From Mesostigma viride (taxonomy: Eukaryota > Streptophyta > Mesostigmatophyceae > Mesostigmatales > Mesostigmataceae), in the NCBI GenBank assembly GCA_009746045.1, contig RPFO01000728.1:107717-171716 (forward strand): a DNA stretch of 64,000 nt. Direction: 5' to 3'. The translations under genes were made by a program, and so were the position numbers. The first letter of the stretch is position 1. Each line of letters starts with the position of its first letter. Below the pieces are notes generated by a model, which ran no database searches, was not told the origin of the DNA, and saw only the letters and a list, made by a program, of their open reading frames with translations. Positions 51,784 to 62,524 of the stretch are shown here, in pieces.

Positions 51784-53624
51784 TCATCGCTTGCCAGGTC
51801 GATATGAAGGAATGTTGTCCCAGCTGGCGCCTTCCTTCAGGAGAGTAACATGTTCTCTAGCGAACTTCAGAGGGAAACGAAACTTTTGCTCGCACTCATT
51901 ACTCCAACCGAGGTCGTGCCCTTCATCAAACCATCTGAACACCACCTTCTCCCTCTCTTTGCCCAGGAGGGTGCCAAAGAGCGGAAAATCTTCCTTCTTG
52001 GGGTACTTGTGCTCCCAGTTTATGCACACGTCGTCTACCCATTTCGAACTCCAACCTCCGCGACTCAGTTTCGCGCCATCCATAAAGCGCATCCGGACGT
52101 CCGGCCGAACGTCCCTGATTCGGTTTTCGGCCGTCGCATCTCTGCCCTGACCACCACCCTTCTGCGGCTGTGCAGGTTCGTCGGCACCCTCCGTCTCCTG
52201 CCCCGCCCCTCGCCTGCCCCCTCCCCGACGTTTTGCCTTCTGCCCCTGCGCAGCCGCCGCCTCTGCCATCAACTCTTCGTACGTTTTTTCTGGCTGACCG
52301 CACGGTAAGGCTGGTGCGTGAGTTGGTGCGTTGGGTGGGAGCTCGTCCCCTCCCGCCCCCGGTTGTGCAACTGGTTCGCCGACCGCGGCCTGGCCAACAA
52401 CACGGCCGGCCTCTCTGGACACAGTCCCAGACGCGGATCCACGGGGAAACCGAACTGGAGTTTCTTCTTCGCCTTTCCCTGCACGTAAGCACATGCCAAT
52501 TAACATGAATACGGAAGGGTCGTGTGAGAAATCAATGAAGCCATGGACTGATGCAAAAAAACTTATGTAGAAATATATATTAAGGTACTTATTAAACTCG
52601 TTTATTGAAAATGAAATTTACCGGCCGAATGTACCGTTGGAGCGTGGAAGGGCATCCTTGGTCGATCGAAGATATCGTATAGTGTCGGCCGATGTCCCTG
52701 GCGGCGCCTCAACATCGACCACCTCAGTCGGGCGCATCAATCCGGCAAACGCCGGCCCTCCACCTGAGACTTTCGGCGGACCCTCCACGTTACGAGCCTC
52801 CAATACCCTCTTCTGCAGTGGGGTGCTCGCAACAAAATCCGTGTCAGCCGACGGCTCCGGATCGTCATCCTCATTCAGCAGTATCGTGTTCGGGCATTGC
52901 TCCATCCCCGTCGAGCGGGGGGGCAAAGTCATCACAACCGTCCTTCCTGACGACGGTACGGGATCGTCACCCAGACCCAAAGAAACCGAGGCGAGGGCGG
53001 GGGTCCCCTCAACCGGGGGTCCCCATGAATCCTGACGAGGCCTCATTCCCATCTGTCGGACACGACCGCCTCCCGTAAATCGGGAACGCCCGCCGGCGCT
53101 ACCAGTAACAGGCCGCGAGCCTGCTTCCTGCTGGCGATCCCCATCCTCATCACAGATACGCCCGCCGGCGTTTCCAGTAACAGGCCGCGAGCCTCCTTCC
53201 TGCTGGCGATCCCCCTCCTCATCACAGATACGCCCGCCGGCGTTTCCAGTAACAGGCCGCGAGCCTCCCTCCCGCTGGCGATCCCCCTCCTCATCACAGA
53301 TACGCCCGCCGGCGTTTCCAACGACAGGCCTCGAGTCTCCTTCACCAGCACGCTGGCGCTTACCTCCCCCCCTTTTGTCTTCATCCCCCCCATTGTCTCC
53401 TCCCGCGAGCCTCCATCATCCCGACTGCGCTTTTTCCCTCCCCTTCCATCTCCTCCCCCGTCCCTCTCCCCCTCCCCCCTCCTCCCTCCTCCCCATCCCC
53501 ATCCCCTTTCTCCCCCTCCGCCTGCCCCCCACCCACCCCGGGCGGGTGCCCCTCAGCAATATCCTCCTCCCCCTCTTCCTCCTCCCCTCTTCCTCCTCCC
53601 TCTTCCTCTCTTCCTTCTCCGAGC

Positions 53625-53668
<44 letters not shown>

Positions 53669-56600
53669 GAATGATGATCCCCGTCGTCTTCGTCGTCCAC
53701 GACCACGGCAAAGTCCATGTCGACGTCTTGCCACCCATCTTCAAGAAGCCGATATTTGATAAGTCGGACCAGGCGCTTCCACCGGCGGATATGGGCGGGT
53801 AACCCGAACACCAGCAGAACTCTGGAGGGTCCCTTCAACAGGGCCTTGGTGATCTGGTCAACCACATCCCACGCGGCATACCTCAAACGGGAGGAGGGTA
53901 AGGGTATCTGGCTGTCGACCGGAATACAGTCTTGATCCCACTCGCGCAGGTTCCTCCACTTCTCGTTGCTGTCAGCTGTCAGGTCCAGCACAGCAAACGC
54001 CTGGTCCTTCAGCTTCCCAGGAAGGTCTTCAGACCCCGTGTACAACTCGTCCACCACCTTCGTCACCACCAGATCCTTTCTTTTTTCGTTTTCCTTCCAT
54101 GTCATTGTCCTGTATGCGATCCAGTCGGGTCCCATCTTCACCCCGTCCCAATAGGTGAAGGCTTCCAGCCTGTCCCACCACCCCCTCTTGGCCTTGGCAG
54201 TCCCCTCCTCCTTAGCCGCCGCCTGCACCTCCTCCTCCGCCGCCGCCTCCTGCTGTGGCACACCCAGCAGATGTTTGGTCTTCACCCCCAAATCGTCATA
54301 CAAATGACGGGGGTGGGAAGCGAGCAGCCCTCTCGGGAACTTCCAGTCCTTCTGGTCGACCACTTTCCTTTTAGCCGGCGGAAGGTCCCTCAGCGTGAGA
54401 ATGATCGCCCTCGTGGCCGTGACGATCACCCGCCAAAAGTCTCTGGTCAGGCGGCAGTCGGCGATGAACTTGTCGAGGTCCGTGGCGACGGTGCCCTTCA
54501 GCTTCACGCCAAACACGTGCTCCCTCACCAATACGGGGTCGAAAGTCCCGTTTAGTTGTTTGCAAGCGGCCATCAGCTCGGGGTTCTCCAGGAACTTGAT
54601 GTGGGCGAATTGCTTTGCCGCCTCTATCAAATTCTTGGCGACTTCCATTATTTTTATCAGGTTGCTGGGAGGGGCCTCACAGGACATGATCGGCGCTTGG
54701 ATCAGGCTGTCGAAGTACTGGAAACTCGCAAGTTCCCGATGCGCGGTGAAAATGGACAGTTCGTGCGCCTTGTCTTTAGGGCGCGTGTCAAGGAAGTCTT
54801 GCCGAGCCGCGATATCCTGTGCGATCGCCGGCTTGCCGTCGACAGCGGGCTTCAAAGGGTCCTCACACCAGAACAGCCAGCGCTGCATGAAGTTCTTCTG
54901 GTCCGGCCCCCACTTGTCCGTCTCTTCAGCCCCTCCTGCCTTGTCGCCTGCGCCGTCCCCTTCGGCCTTGGCTTGCTCTCCTTTCTGCCAAAAGGGCTTC
55001 ACAATCGCCCAGATCTTGCCGTACAGAGGAGTTGGGAGAGACACGCCCTTCCCTCTCTTGACGGGTCCATATGCCTGGTAGGCCCGGTGCACATCCCCCA
55101 GCGCTGAGCCCCACGTTGCCTTGGCTTGGGCTGTGTCCTCGGCGTTCATGGCGTTCCCGAGCTGCCTGACAACTTCGATCATCTTGCCGACTTGTTCGGT
55201 AACCTGCATCCCCGTAGGGCAACAACGCGCAGAGACACATCGACAGTCCTCCCAAATAAGCACAACTCAACTGAGAACAAGAATACGACTGACAGAAACG
55301 CCGGCGGTCGCATCTTGACCAAAATATGGCATGCTAAGGTGGAACATGAAAACCCCTTATAGAAACGCCGGCGGTCGCATCTTGACCGAACTAATGGCAT
55401 ACTGAAATTAACACAAGAAAACCACTTATAGAAACGCCGGCGGTCGCAACCTGGCTTACCTTCTGTTCACGGATCTGCCACCAGGTCGGCAGGATGGTCT
55501 CACCCTTGAGCATCTGCACGTCCACCCCCCCGAAATTCGTCCAATCAGTTGCCCACTCCTCCAGCTTCGCCGCGGCCACGGTCTTCGTGACCTCCTGCTC
55601 CTTCCCTCCCCGCGCAACGACCCTGAGCTTTTCCGCCTTCATGAAACCATTCAGCATTGCCTGGTACCACACAGATCTTTGGTCCACCGTCATATTGTCG
55701 GTGACCAGTTCGAATTTCACCGATTTGATGAGTGTGGTAAAGTGGTTCCCGTCCAGCACGAGAAAGCCGCAAATGGCTGGCGGCAACGGTGTCTTCTTCT
55801 CGAGTGGAGCCATCTCCCAGGCGGACTTGCACAAACTGTCCAAAAGCGCGGCCTTTCTCACGTCCACGGGCTTAAGTGAGTCCAGAATATCGGCCGGTCC
55901 TGTCAGAACCGCGGTGGAAGCAGCTTCGGCCATTCCCTTGGCCGAGCTCGTTCGCAGGTAGATATCAATCTCTTTGTCAGTCATTGCGCGAGCGTAGCCA
56001 GCCTTCATTGTCCGTGCCCCCCCATCTCCCCGAAGAGTTGCGCGAGCTGACGCTGGGTGCCTTCCTTTTTCATCCAGTCATGAAAACTGTTGGGGCACCG
56101 GTCAGCCAAAAACTGGAACGAGTACCGCCACACAGGAATCACCAGCTTGTCGTGGCCGTAGTCGGACTCCGAGTTTGCAAAAATGGTGGCGTTCTGCTCG
56201 GCTCTAGACAGATGCAAGTCTCGTGCGAGGAGCTTCTGAGGCCCCACGAACAGGTTCCTTGTCCACACCCGATTTCGATGCACCAAGGCTTTGGACATCT
56301 CATCGAGGTCCCGAGGCTGAACGGCAAGCTGCTTCCGCAACCGTTTGCCCTTCGCGATCTCATCGTTCACATCCAGGATGTCATCATCATCCTGCGACAC
56401 CGGGGACTTCTCCCATTTCTCAAGCAGAGACACGGGAGCATCCGCAACCTCCACCTCCTTTCCTTTCCCCTTTCCCTTCAGCGCCTTCCCCTTGTAGGTC
56501 GCAAGTGCTTCGGAGAGTCCCTTCTGGTGTTCGTCGACGGCAGCAGTCCACGTACTATCTATTTTCATGTTCTCGCGGCGCGCGTGCTGGTCGAGGCTGA

Positions 56601-58780
56601 TTGAGTACAGGATGGCCGCGTGGGTCGCCCTCTCGGCCTGCACGTACTGCGTTGATGCGAAAAAATCAGGAAAGCATAACCAAAAGGAATAAAGTAAATG
56701 CCGATTGAGAAACGCCGGCCGTCGCAACCTACATGAAACCTGAACCTCAACATCAAAGCCCCCCTCACGACAGAGGTATACTTACCTCGTTCCCCTTAAC
56801 AATGATATGAAAAAATCAGGAAAGCATAACCGAAAGGAATAAAGTAAATGTCACACTTGAGAAACGCCGGCCGTCGCAACCTAGATGAAACCTAAACCTC
56901 AAGATCAGAGCCCCCCTCACAACAGAGGTACACTTGGCTCATTTCCCTCAACGATGCGAAATCAGGAAAGGAAGTAAGTGTTAGTCAAAAGGAAGTAAGT
57001 GTCACACTTGAGAAACGCCGGCCGTCGCAACCTACATGAAACCTGGACCTCAAGAACAAAGCCCCCCTCACAACAGAGGTAGACTTACCTCATTCCCCTC
57101 AACCGCTGCTGCTTCAGCCGCTTTCTTCGACCCCTTCGCGATCTTCGGAGACTTGTCCCGGCGGGCATCGTGTTCCTTCAACATCTTGATCAGAGTCTTG
57201 GCGTCCGCCATCGTCACCGTCTTCAGTTTACACTTCCTCTCCTTCCCTTTGCCCTCGAACAGGTTCTCCTCCATCCACTTTATCAAGGCCTTGGCGCTCG
57301 GGATCTCCTCAGGCTGTGTGGCGCCATCGGGCGCGCACGCATTCTTCACGATCAACTCAGCGACTTGATGGAGAGTCATCATCTGGTTCCGTACCTCAGG
57401 TGGGGCTGTTTCCGTTCTCACCTCGGCCACAACCCACTTTGCCAACTTCTTCAGTTGATAAGCATCCGCTTGCTCCTTAAAGCGTGTCATTTTCGCAGTA
57501 TCGCCGTCGCTTCCACCCGCGCCCTCTGACACAGGCTCACCGACAGCGATAGCCCCCTCTCCCTGGAGATTTGCCCCACCCTGACGACCGGCTTCCTGCA
57601 AGAACATTATCAACGGAAGATTTTTAATGTAAGAAAAGTGTAGAGAAACGCCGGCCGTCGTAACTCTGTCAATTGAGGACGAACCTAAACTTTCAATTTG
57701 TAAGTCAACGGTAACTTACCCTTCCCCCCTCTGCAGTGGAACCACCGTAAGATCCACTTCCCCTCCTGTCACCGCCCTCTTGCTGCTCGAACGGACTTCC
57801 CTGTAAAAATAGCAAACGCGATTGTCCATTCACAAGAAAAAAATTACTACAAAAATAAACAAGGATATACGCACGCAAACCTTTTCAATACAAGTAAACC
57901 GGAGAGGAATCTGACGCACTCATGTACCTGGGTGCTTCCCGCCATTGAGCGGGCTTCTCTTGCACCAACATCCTCTTGCCGGCCCTGCGAACATTTCAAC
58001 GGAAAGTAAAAATCCGCTTAGTTGTCGGAAATGACATGTCTGGCGAATATTGCAAAAAAATGCGTATTGTATTTCACGACATCAATTTAATGGGCGGAGA
58101 CTTACGAAGATCGGCCCGCCACCTTCCAAATTGCCCAGCGTCATATCGAAAACATCGAGGACTTCCCCTCCATCGACCCCCTTCCCCCTTCCCCTCTGCC
58201 GCGGCGGGGGCATATCGCCCGTCGCGACCGGCTTGGAAGTCGCGGGGGGATCCCTTGCGGTTGAGGGCACTGCGGCCGACTCGTGCACACTCTCCCCCCT
58301 CTTTTGGGCTACTGCGGCAGGCGCGGCATGGGAGGGCGCGGCGGCTACTGTCTCTGGCGCATTCTGAGCCAACCGACGCAACCTTAGCTCCTGCTGGAGC
58401 AGGGTTTCGAAACGAGGCATGAATGTGCGCTTGGAGGTATAAGGCACCTTGGCGACTTCAGGTTTGTCATTAAGGATGTCTTGGTACAGCGCGAATTGCT
58501 GTTCACGAGTGCCATTCGCGAGTCGCTCAAACCGCTCAATCTGAATCCGCTTAACCGGATCGTCCACCATCTCAAGACCACCGTGGTACTCATCCTTCCC
58601 AGTGACCGCGGCAAAGCTGACACCAGATTCCACCATTGGGGGCGGCGTGCCCTCCCTTGCACGCTTGTGAGGAGGCTGTTGTGGGGAGGCGCCTTGGGCC
58701 TGAACTGGTTGCCCTTCTGACCCTTCCCCCCTAGGGGGAGAGTCGCCGACCACCTGCGATGTAGGGCCGCCCTTTTCCAT
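51784..58780 (-). CDS. Large multi-exon protein of unknown function
   Basis: Predicted minus-strand exons: 58780-58106, 57984-57928, 57800-57720, 57595-57089, 56646-55460, 55203-53364, 53052-52622, 52478-51784, roughly 1850 codons. The first four junctions are exactly in phase. Not recognised. Visible: Pro/Gly-rich N-terminus (SPQQPPHKRAREGTPPP); a Lys-rich helical part (LIKMLKEHDARRDKSPKIA); LVIPVWRYSFQFLADRCPN; GPSRVLLVFGLPAHIRRWKR followed by an acidic Asp tract from (GAT)n at 53625-53667; and a C-terminal WWVDD-like region, WVDDVCINWEHKYPKKEDFP. The 56646-55460 exon needs a -1 shift at a G7 run (56017-56023). The 55203-53364 exon changes frame in G/A-rich sequence (53410-53620), and the last junction is off by one base. 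Homopolymer miscalls would explain all three. CAG immediately precedes the ATG at 58780, so a 5' UTR or further coding exon lies upstream. Confidence 0.6.
53087..53320 (-). repeat. 72-bp tandem repeat with four inverted copies of the cluster motif
   Basis: Units at 53087, 53159, 53231 and 53303 (72-bp spacing), each containing CGCCCGCCGGCG(TTTCC), the reverse complement of the GAAACGCCGGCGGGCG motif found elsewhere in the cluster. The repeat sits in a predicted intron (53363-53053) that remains open because 72 is a multiple of 3, giving an apparent 24-residue repeat (LETPAGVSVMRRGIAS). Confidence 0.8.
55290..55452. repeat. Three tandem motif copies in one intron
   Basis: GAAACGCCGGCGGTCGCA at 55295, 55362 and 55431 (spacing 67 and 69 bp) in the intron 55459-55204. 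The copy nearest the donor lies only 9 bp from the GTAAGCC splice site. Confidence 0.85.
56650..57088. repeat. ~152-bp triplication containing exon end, donor and motif
   Basis: The intron between exons 57595-57089 and 56646-55460 consists of three ~152-bp units. Each has GAAACGCCGGCCGTCGCAAC (56709, 56861, 57012), a CCCCCCTCAC(A/G)ACAGAGGTA block, a GAAA(AAA)TCAGGAAAG block, and a copy of the exon end plus donor. On the minus strand the true junction is GGGGAATGAG|GTAAGT, the far copy is GGGGAACGAG|GTAAGT at 56785, and the middle copy is GGGAAATGAG|CCAAG with the donor lost. Confidence 0.88.
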
Positions 58781-59002
58781 CTGCAACACAAAACAAAAAA
58801 ATTGGAAAAAACATACGAGTCAGCAGGAAGATGCGCCCCACGTCGCAACTCAATACAAAAAATGCATCATTATGTCAAGGTACAAACAACGTTATAATTC
58901 AGAATGAACAGAGATTCATAACAAGAGAACGACGCACTAAAAGATGCGACCGCCGTCGCAACTTTCGTCAATTCACTCTCTATACAAACAACTCTATGTC
59001 CC

Positions 59003-59737
59003 TCATAAAGAATCAATTGGCAAGGAAATGCAAAAAAATTCCGTTACCACCTCCGTCGACCCATAAGTGGTTCGCGAATGGGAAATCGCTGCTGATTTTC
59101 GGTCGAGCCCTTCACGGTATTTTCGAAATCTCGAGGCAAGGTTGCGCGGAAGAGGGCCCCCCTCAATCATGCGTGCGATCGGACTGGCCATGGAAACGGA
59201 TACCTGGTTCCTGGACTGCCTTGCACGGTCAACCATCTTGAAACTTCCCCGGAGAAGGAAATCAGACGTCAGACGGTTGAATATGCGAACGTCAAGATTT
59301 GACCAACCCATCATCCATTCCACCACCTTCTCCGCGGCATCATGGAAGACCTGCCTCTCATCCGCCACTCCTCGAGACCCAAACACACAATCGGCCGTGT
59401 TATCGTCGTGCCTCTTAAGGCGAATGTTCACGTCCTCTTTGTCATCATCCATTTCCGACAGCCGAATTACAGCCCTTTTGGCTCCGTCCACTCCATCCTC
59501 AAGAAGGACGTCCATCTGCGCCCCTCCCACACAATTGTTGTCAACGTATTGTTGCAAATGACGGGAAATCATGTCCTTTCCAAAAGCTACGATGTGTTCC
59601 CCACACAGACCCATGTCGGTAATTGACAGCTTTTTACATTTCCTATCCCGGCACTTCTTTTCGGGATCCTTCTCAAAAATCCGGAAAACAGCGTCCTGAT
59701 ATGGACGTCCCCTTATGTCGACCGTCAGACTGGACAT
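59003..59737 (-). CDS. Unknown protein with Cys/His zinc-binding-like motif (paralogue B)
   Basis: ATG at 59737 lies directly after an acceptor (TTTCGCAG|ATGTCC). 244 codons to a stop at 59003, although a GTAACG donor at about 59045 could instead splice into the 58780 exon in phase. Near the N-terminus is CRDRKCKKLSITDMGLCGEH, a C-x4-C-x11-C-x2-H arrangement that could bind one zinc. The rest is mixed alpha/beta-like with FNRLTSDFLLRGSFKMVDRA and no family I recognise. The neighbouring gene at 60018-60883 has the same start context and a comparable Cys/His motif, so the two look like an old tandem duplication. Confidence 0.55.
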   Translation of the reverse strand: MSSLTVDIRGRPYQDAVFRIFEKDPEKKCRDRKCKKLSITDMGLCGEHIVAFGKDMISRHLQQYVDNNCVGGAQMDVLLEDGVDGAKRAVIRLSEMDDDKEDVNIRLKRHDDNTADCVFGSRGVADERQVFHDAAEKVVEWMMGWSNLDVRIFNRLTSDFLLRGSFKMVDRARQSRNQVSVSMASPIARMIEGGPLPRNLASRFRKYREGLDRKSAAISHSRTTYGSTEVVTEFFCISLPIDSL

Positions 59738-60017
59738 CTGCGAAACCAGAACATACCGGCCGCGAGTAGTTTATATTATTAAAAAAAACTGGCATTTATT
59801 AAGTCATCTTCATCTATTTATGCGAGCTAAAATTTGAAGAAAATGCAACAAAGAAACGCCCTGGGGCGCAACTTCCTCAACAACCACTTTCTACGTACAA
59901 ACGAATGGCAATCACATCGACTACGATTGTCACTACATACGAATGTCCAGACAATATAATGTGTATGTAGAGGGGGGGCATTCAAGACCAGAGAAACGCC
60001 GGCGGGCGCAACTCATA

Positions 60018-60883
60018 TCAATATAGACTGTCCCGCGACTCGTTCCACTCTCTGCAGGTTTTGCAACAACCGATCGAGCGAACTCTCGGAACCTCTTTCG
60101 CCGCCATTTCATCGACACGAGCGAACATCTCTTCTTTGGCGGCCACCAACTTTGCCTCCTTGTTGCCGGTGTCAGGATAGATTTCGGACCTCCTCGTCTT
60201 CATCGGGGCCACTCTCTCCAAATACTCTGCACACAGAGAATCCTGCTCCTCCTCCACAATCGCCTTCACGCCGGATACAATCGCTTTGGCTTTTGTTTCC
60301 ACGCGAAAATCGAACTCTCGTTGAGTTATCAGCGGAATGTCGGCGAGTGCAAAACACATACGCCGATAAAGTTCGCTTACATCCGTGTCACGCGAGTCGG
60401 CAAAAGGTGTCGTCATCAAAAAGCATCTCAAGCTACTCCAACCATTTTCTTGGGCGCCGGCAACGTAGCCTCCCTTTGCCAAGTCCGCACCTGTCGCGGA
60501 GTCTTTGACTATCCAATCTTCAAGGAAGTACTCGTCTCCCCTGGTGAAATCAAAATTTACACCCACGACCTCTCCGACAGTCATGTCCAGGCGAAGTCGC
60601 AGGGCCCCCCCGCCAATCCAGGTCCGAGGGCGCCCGCCATTCCAAGTCCGCGACTGAGGGCATTTTCGATGTGACGAGAATGTTCTTCGTGCTTTCGGCA
60701 ATACAAGTCAAATCCGAGAGCGGTTTTCTTGCAAGTGGACACATCACACTTGCGCGGCGCCCCTATTGAGCGAGCAACACTCTGAATGACAGTGGCAACC
60801 GCTTGGTGTTGTTGAAGTCGTTGCCAATCCTCCATCAGGAGGTGACTAGACGAATCGGACGAATCTTCCGTCGAACCGGACAT
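60018..60883 (-). CDS. Unknown protein with Cys/His motif (paralogue A), frame-broken
   Basis: ATG at 60883 directly follows an acceptor (CTTGTCGCAG|ATGTCC). The N-terminus is Ser-rich, then CDVSTCKKTALGFDLYCRKH, a C-x4-C-x10-C-x2-H motif like that of the 59003-59737 gene. The frame breaks at a G7 run (plus-strand C run 60605-60611): upstream codons end in ...GGG GGG CCC and the downstream frame (GEVVGVNFDFTRGDEYFLED ... to 60018) is reached by a -1 shift. The downstream part is coherent and acidic/basic mixed, ending CCKTCREWNESRD. Either one base is missing from the assembly or ribosomes shift. Function unknown. Confidence 0.5.
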
Positions 60884-61047
60884 CTGCGACAAGTTACGAT
60901 AACATACCGGCCCCGGAAAATAAAATTCAAAAAACGTTTTGAAATTTTTTTATTGTACTTGTTTATTAATACGAAGGTTTAAATTTGGCGCAAAGAAACG
61001 CCCCAAGGCGCAACTTGTCGAACAGCAATATGGCGATAAAACATTAT

Positions 61048-61293
61048 CTATTCAATGTGCGATTGATGTGCTGAAACCTTCCAGACTTTGACACTGTCCG
61101 GTATCACCGGACTCGGACGAGGAGTCGAGTCGGAAGCGAGCCAGTAATCCTCGACTATTTTTTTGATGTACAATGGAAGACTCCTTCCATTATGTCGAAG
61201 TGTGTCGGTCCTTTGCCTTTTGGCCAAACTCTCCTTAACCTCCACCATTTCCTGCGCGTAGGAGGAAAATGATACGTTATAAACATTAAACAT
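61048..61293 (-). CDS. Small unknown protein or terminal exon
   Basis: An 81-codon frame. A good acceptor (CTACGCGCAG|GAAATGGTGG) lies inside it, so the real coding part may be only about 65 codons, from EMVEVKESLAKRQRTDTLR to DSVKVWKVSAHQSHIE. It could be the last exon of the MYND gene just upstream (gap of 56 bp), but that gene has its own stop and I could not join them in phase. Confidence 0.35.
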   Translation of the reverse strand: MFNVYNVSFSSYAQEMVEVKESLAKRQRTDTLRHNGRSLPLYIKKIVEDYWLASDSTPRPSPVIPDSVKVWKVSAHQSHIE

Positions 61294-61349
61294 TAAACAT
61301 TAAATATAACATCATATAAACAAGTTATTACTCTACATTTCAAGTTTTT

Positions 61350-62105
61350 CTAAGAGGCAGAGCCGTCGTGGAAGTTGAAGGAGAAGTCGACATCAGACCC
61401 CATAGTTTTATCCAGTATCGTCGTCACGTTAACCCCCCACTTCACCCCTGCCAGCACCTCCCTCGCTTGCCTCAGACGTTCGCATCTATCCTTATGCCTA
61501 CTCCAGTCCGCACGCTGGCACTCCTCACTGCAATATCTGGCATCCCTACATCCTCTACACCACTTGATATGAGGTCCTGTTTCGCACCCACACCCCTCCT
61601 TGGAGCACTTTCGCGTACTACGCATGCGATCCCCATCCCTCACGATCGGGTCAGAGAGCAAGAAAAAGTTCATGTTGAGGGGTACTGCCCCTACACATGC
61701 ATCAGCCCTCACGCGCAGAGAATGCGTAACATTCGGGTAAAATGCGCGCCCGTAGGTGCACCCAAGCTGAGCCCCTTCCTCTTCCCCCAACTCTATCTTT
61801 GGCCCCTTTGTAATGAACGACACCAAAAGGCGGAACTCCGTCCTTGGGTCTATGGGCACTCTTAGATCCATCTGTGGTCTGAAAAAACCCTCTTGAATAC
61901 AGAAGTTCATATCAGCTAGCTGGGCGTACATAATTCTCTCCATTTGGCTGAACGAATCAAACGCCAATAAAACGGCCAAGTGGCGGCCTGTCCTCTCCTG
62001 CGCGACTCGAACTTCCTCGAATATGACACGCGACAGAAAGCGAACTTGTTTGAAAACGTTTTGAAGGACGCTTCCGTAGACTTCATTCACGATCTCGGAC
62101 TCCAT
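61350..62105 (-). CDS. MYND zinc-finger protein
   Basis: About 251 codons from the ATG at 62105, which follows TTTTTTCCCTGAAAAAG (a possible acceptor); an in-frame ATG at 62129 is an alternative. The C-terminal half carries a MYND finger: C-x4-C-x-C spacing in CSKEGCGCETG, then KWCRGCRDARYCSEECQRAD and WSRHKDRC, giving the C-x2-C ... C-x2-C ... C-x3-C ... H-x3-C pattern typical of the family. MYND fingers generally mediate protein-protein contacts. The N-terminal half (ERIMYAQLADMNFCIQEGFF) is not assigned. It is followed 56 bp later by the next frame on the same strand. Confidence 0.75.
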   Translation of the reverse strand: MESEIVNEVYGSVLQNVFKQVRFLSRVIFEEVRVAQERTGRHLAVLLAFDSFSQMERIMYAQLADMNFCIQEGFFRPQMDLRVPIDPRTEFRLLVSFITKGPKIELGEEEGAQLGCTYGRAFYPNVTHSLRVRADACVGAVPLNMNFFLLSDPIVRDGDRMRSTRKCSKEGCGCETGPHIKWCRGCRDARYCSEECQRADWSRHKDRCERLRQAREVLAGVKWGVNVTTILDKTMGSDVDFSFNFHDGSAS

Positions 62106-62173
62106 CTTTTTCAGGGAAAAAACGAACAAAAAAATTCATAAACATTAATTTATTATTTTATAATAACAAGTTA

Positions 62174-62413
62174 CTATTCCTCGGAATAGTTTTTTTTTAT
62201 CCATTCCACAAACGCGTTTGTCACAAACACCTTCCATGCTTTCTCAAGAACTTGTCCCCCTGATGTTTTTGAGTATTCAAACTCGTCATCCGAAGAAACC
62301 AACTCCGGCACATCCTCCGAGAGGGTCTCTAAATTGTCATCGGCTTTCCTTTTGCGCTTGTGGTTTCCGAAGCATTTTTTTTGTTCTTCTTCTGACATTT
62401 GTTCTGCAACCAT
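62174..62413 (-). CDS. Small charged unknown protein
   Basis: 79 codons. A Lys/Arg-rich patch (NHKRKRKADD, possible nuclear signal) is followed by an acidic stretch (SEDVPELVSSDDEFE) and an aromatic C-terminus (FVTNAFVEWIKKNYSEE). A GTTGCAG near its start suggests the first residues may be intronic. It is the first frame of the minus-strand cluster, directly downstream of the 62525-62932 repeats. Confidence 0.4.
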   Translation of the reverse strand: MVAEQMSEEEQKKCFGNHKRKRKADDNLETLSEDVPELVSSDDEFEYSKTSGGQVLEKAWKVFVTNAFVEWIKKNYSEE

Positions 62414-62524
62414 GGAGTCATTTCGAGGGGGGTGTGGTTTAACGGGTGCAGATTTAAAGTAATTTGTTTTAGGTGAACGATGGTAAAAACTTCATTAGAT
62501 ATTTTAAACGAACGAGAAGCAACA

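Noticed and set aside
53043-53393. A 116-codon protein with 24-residue repeats
   Set aside because: Bounded by a GTAAGC donor at 53363 and a CAG acceptor at 53053 that join the neighbouring exons; the repeat is 72 bp and so stays open by length alone.
53932-56604. Plus-strand frames of 120-240 codons over the large unknown gene
   Set aside because: Shadows of the minus-strand exons, which have consistent splice sites and phases.
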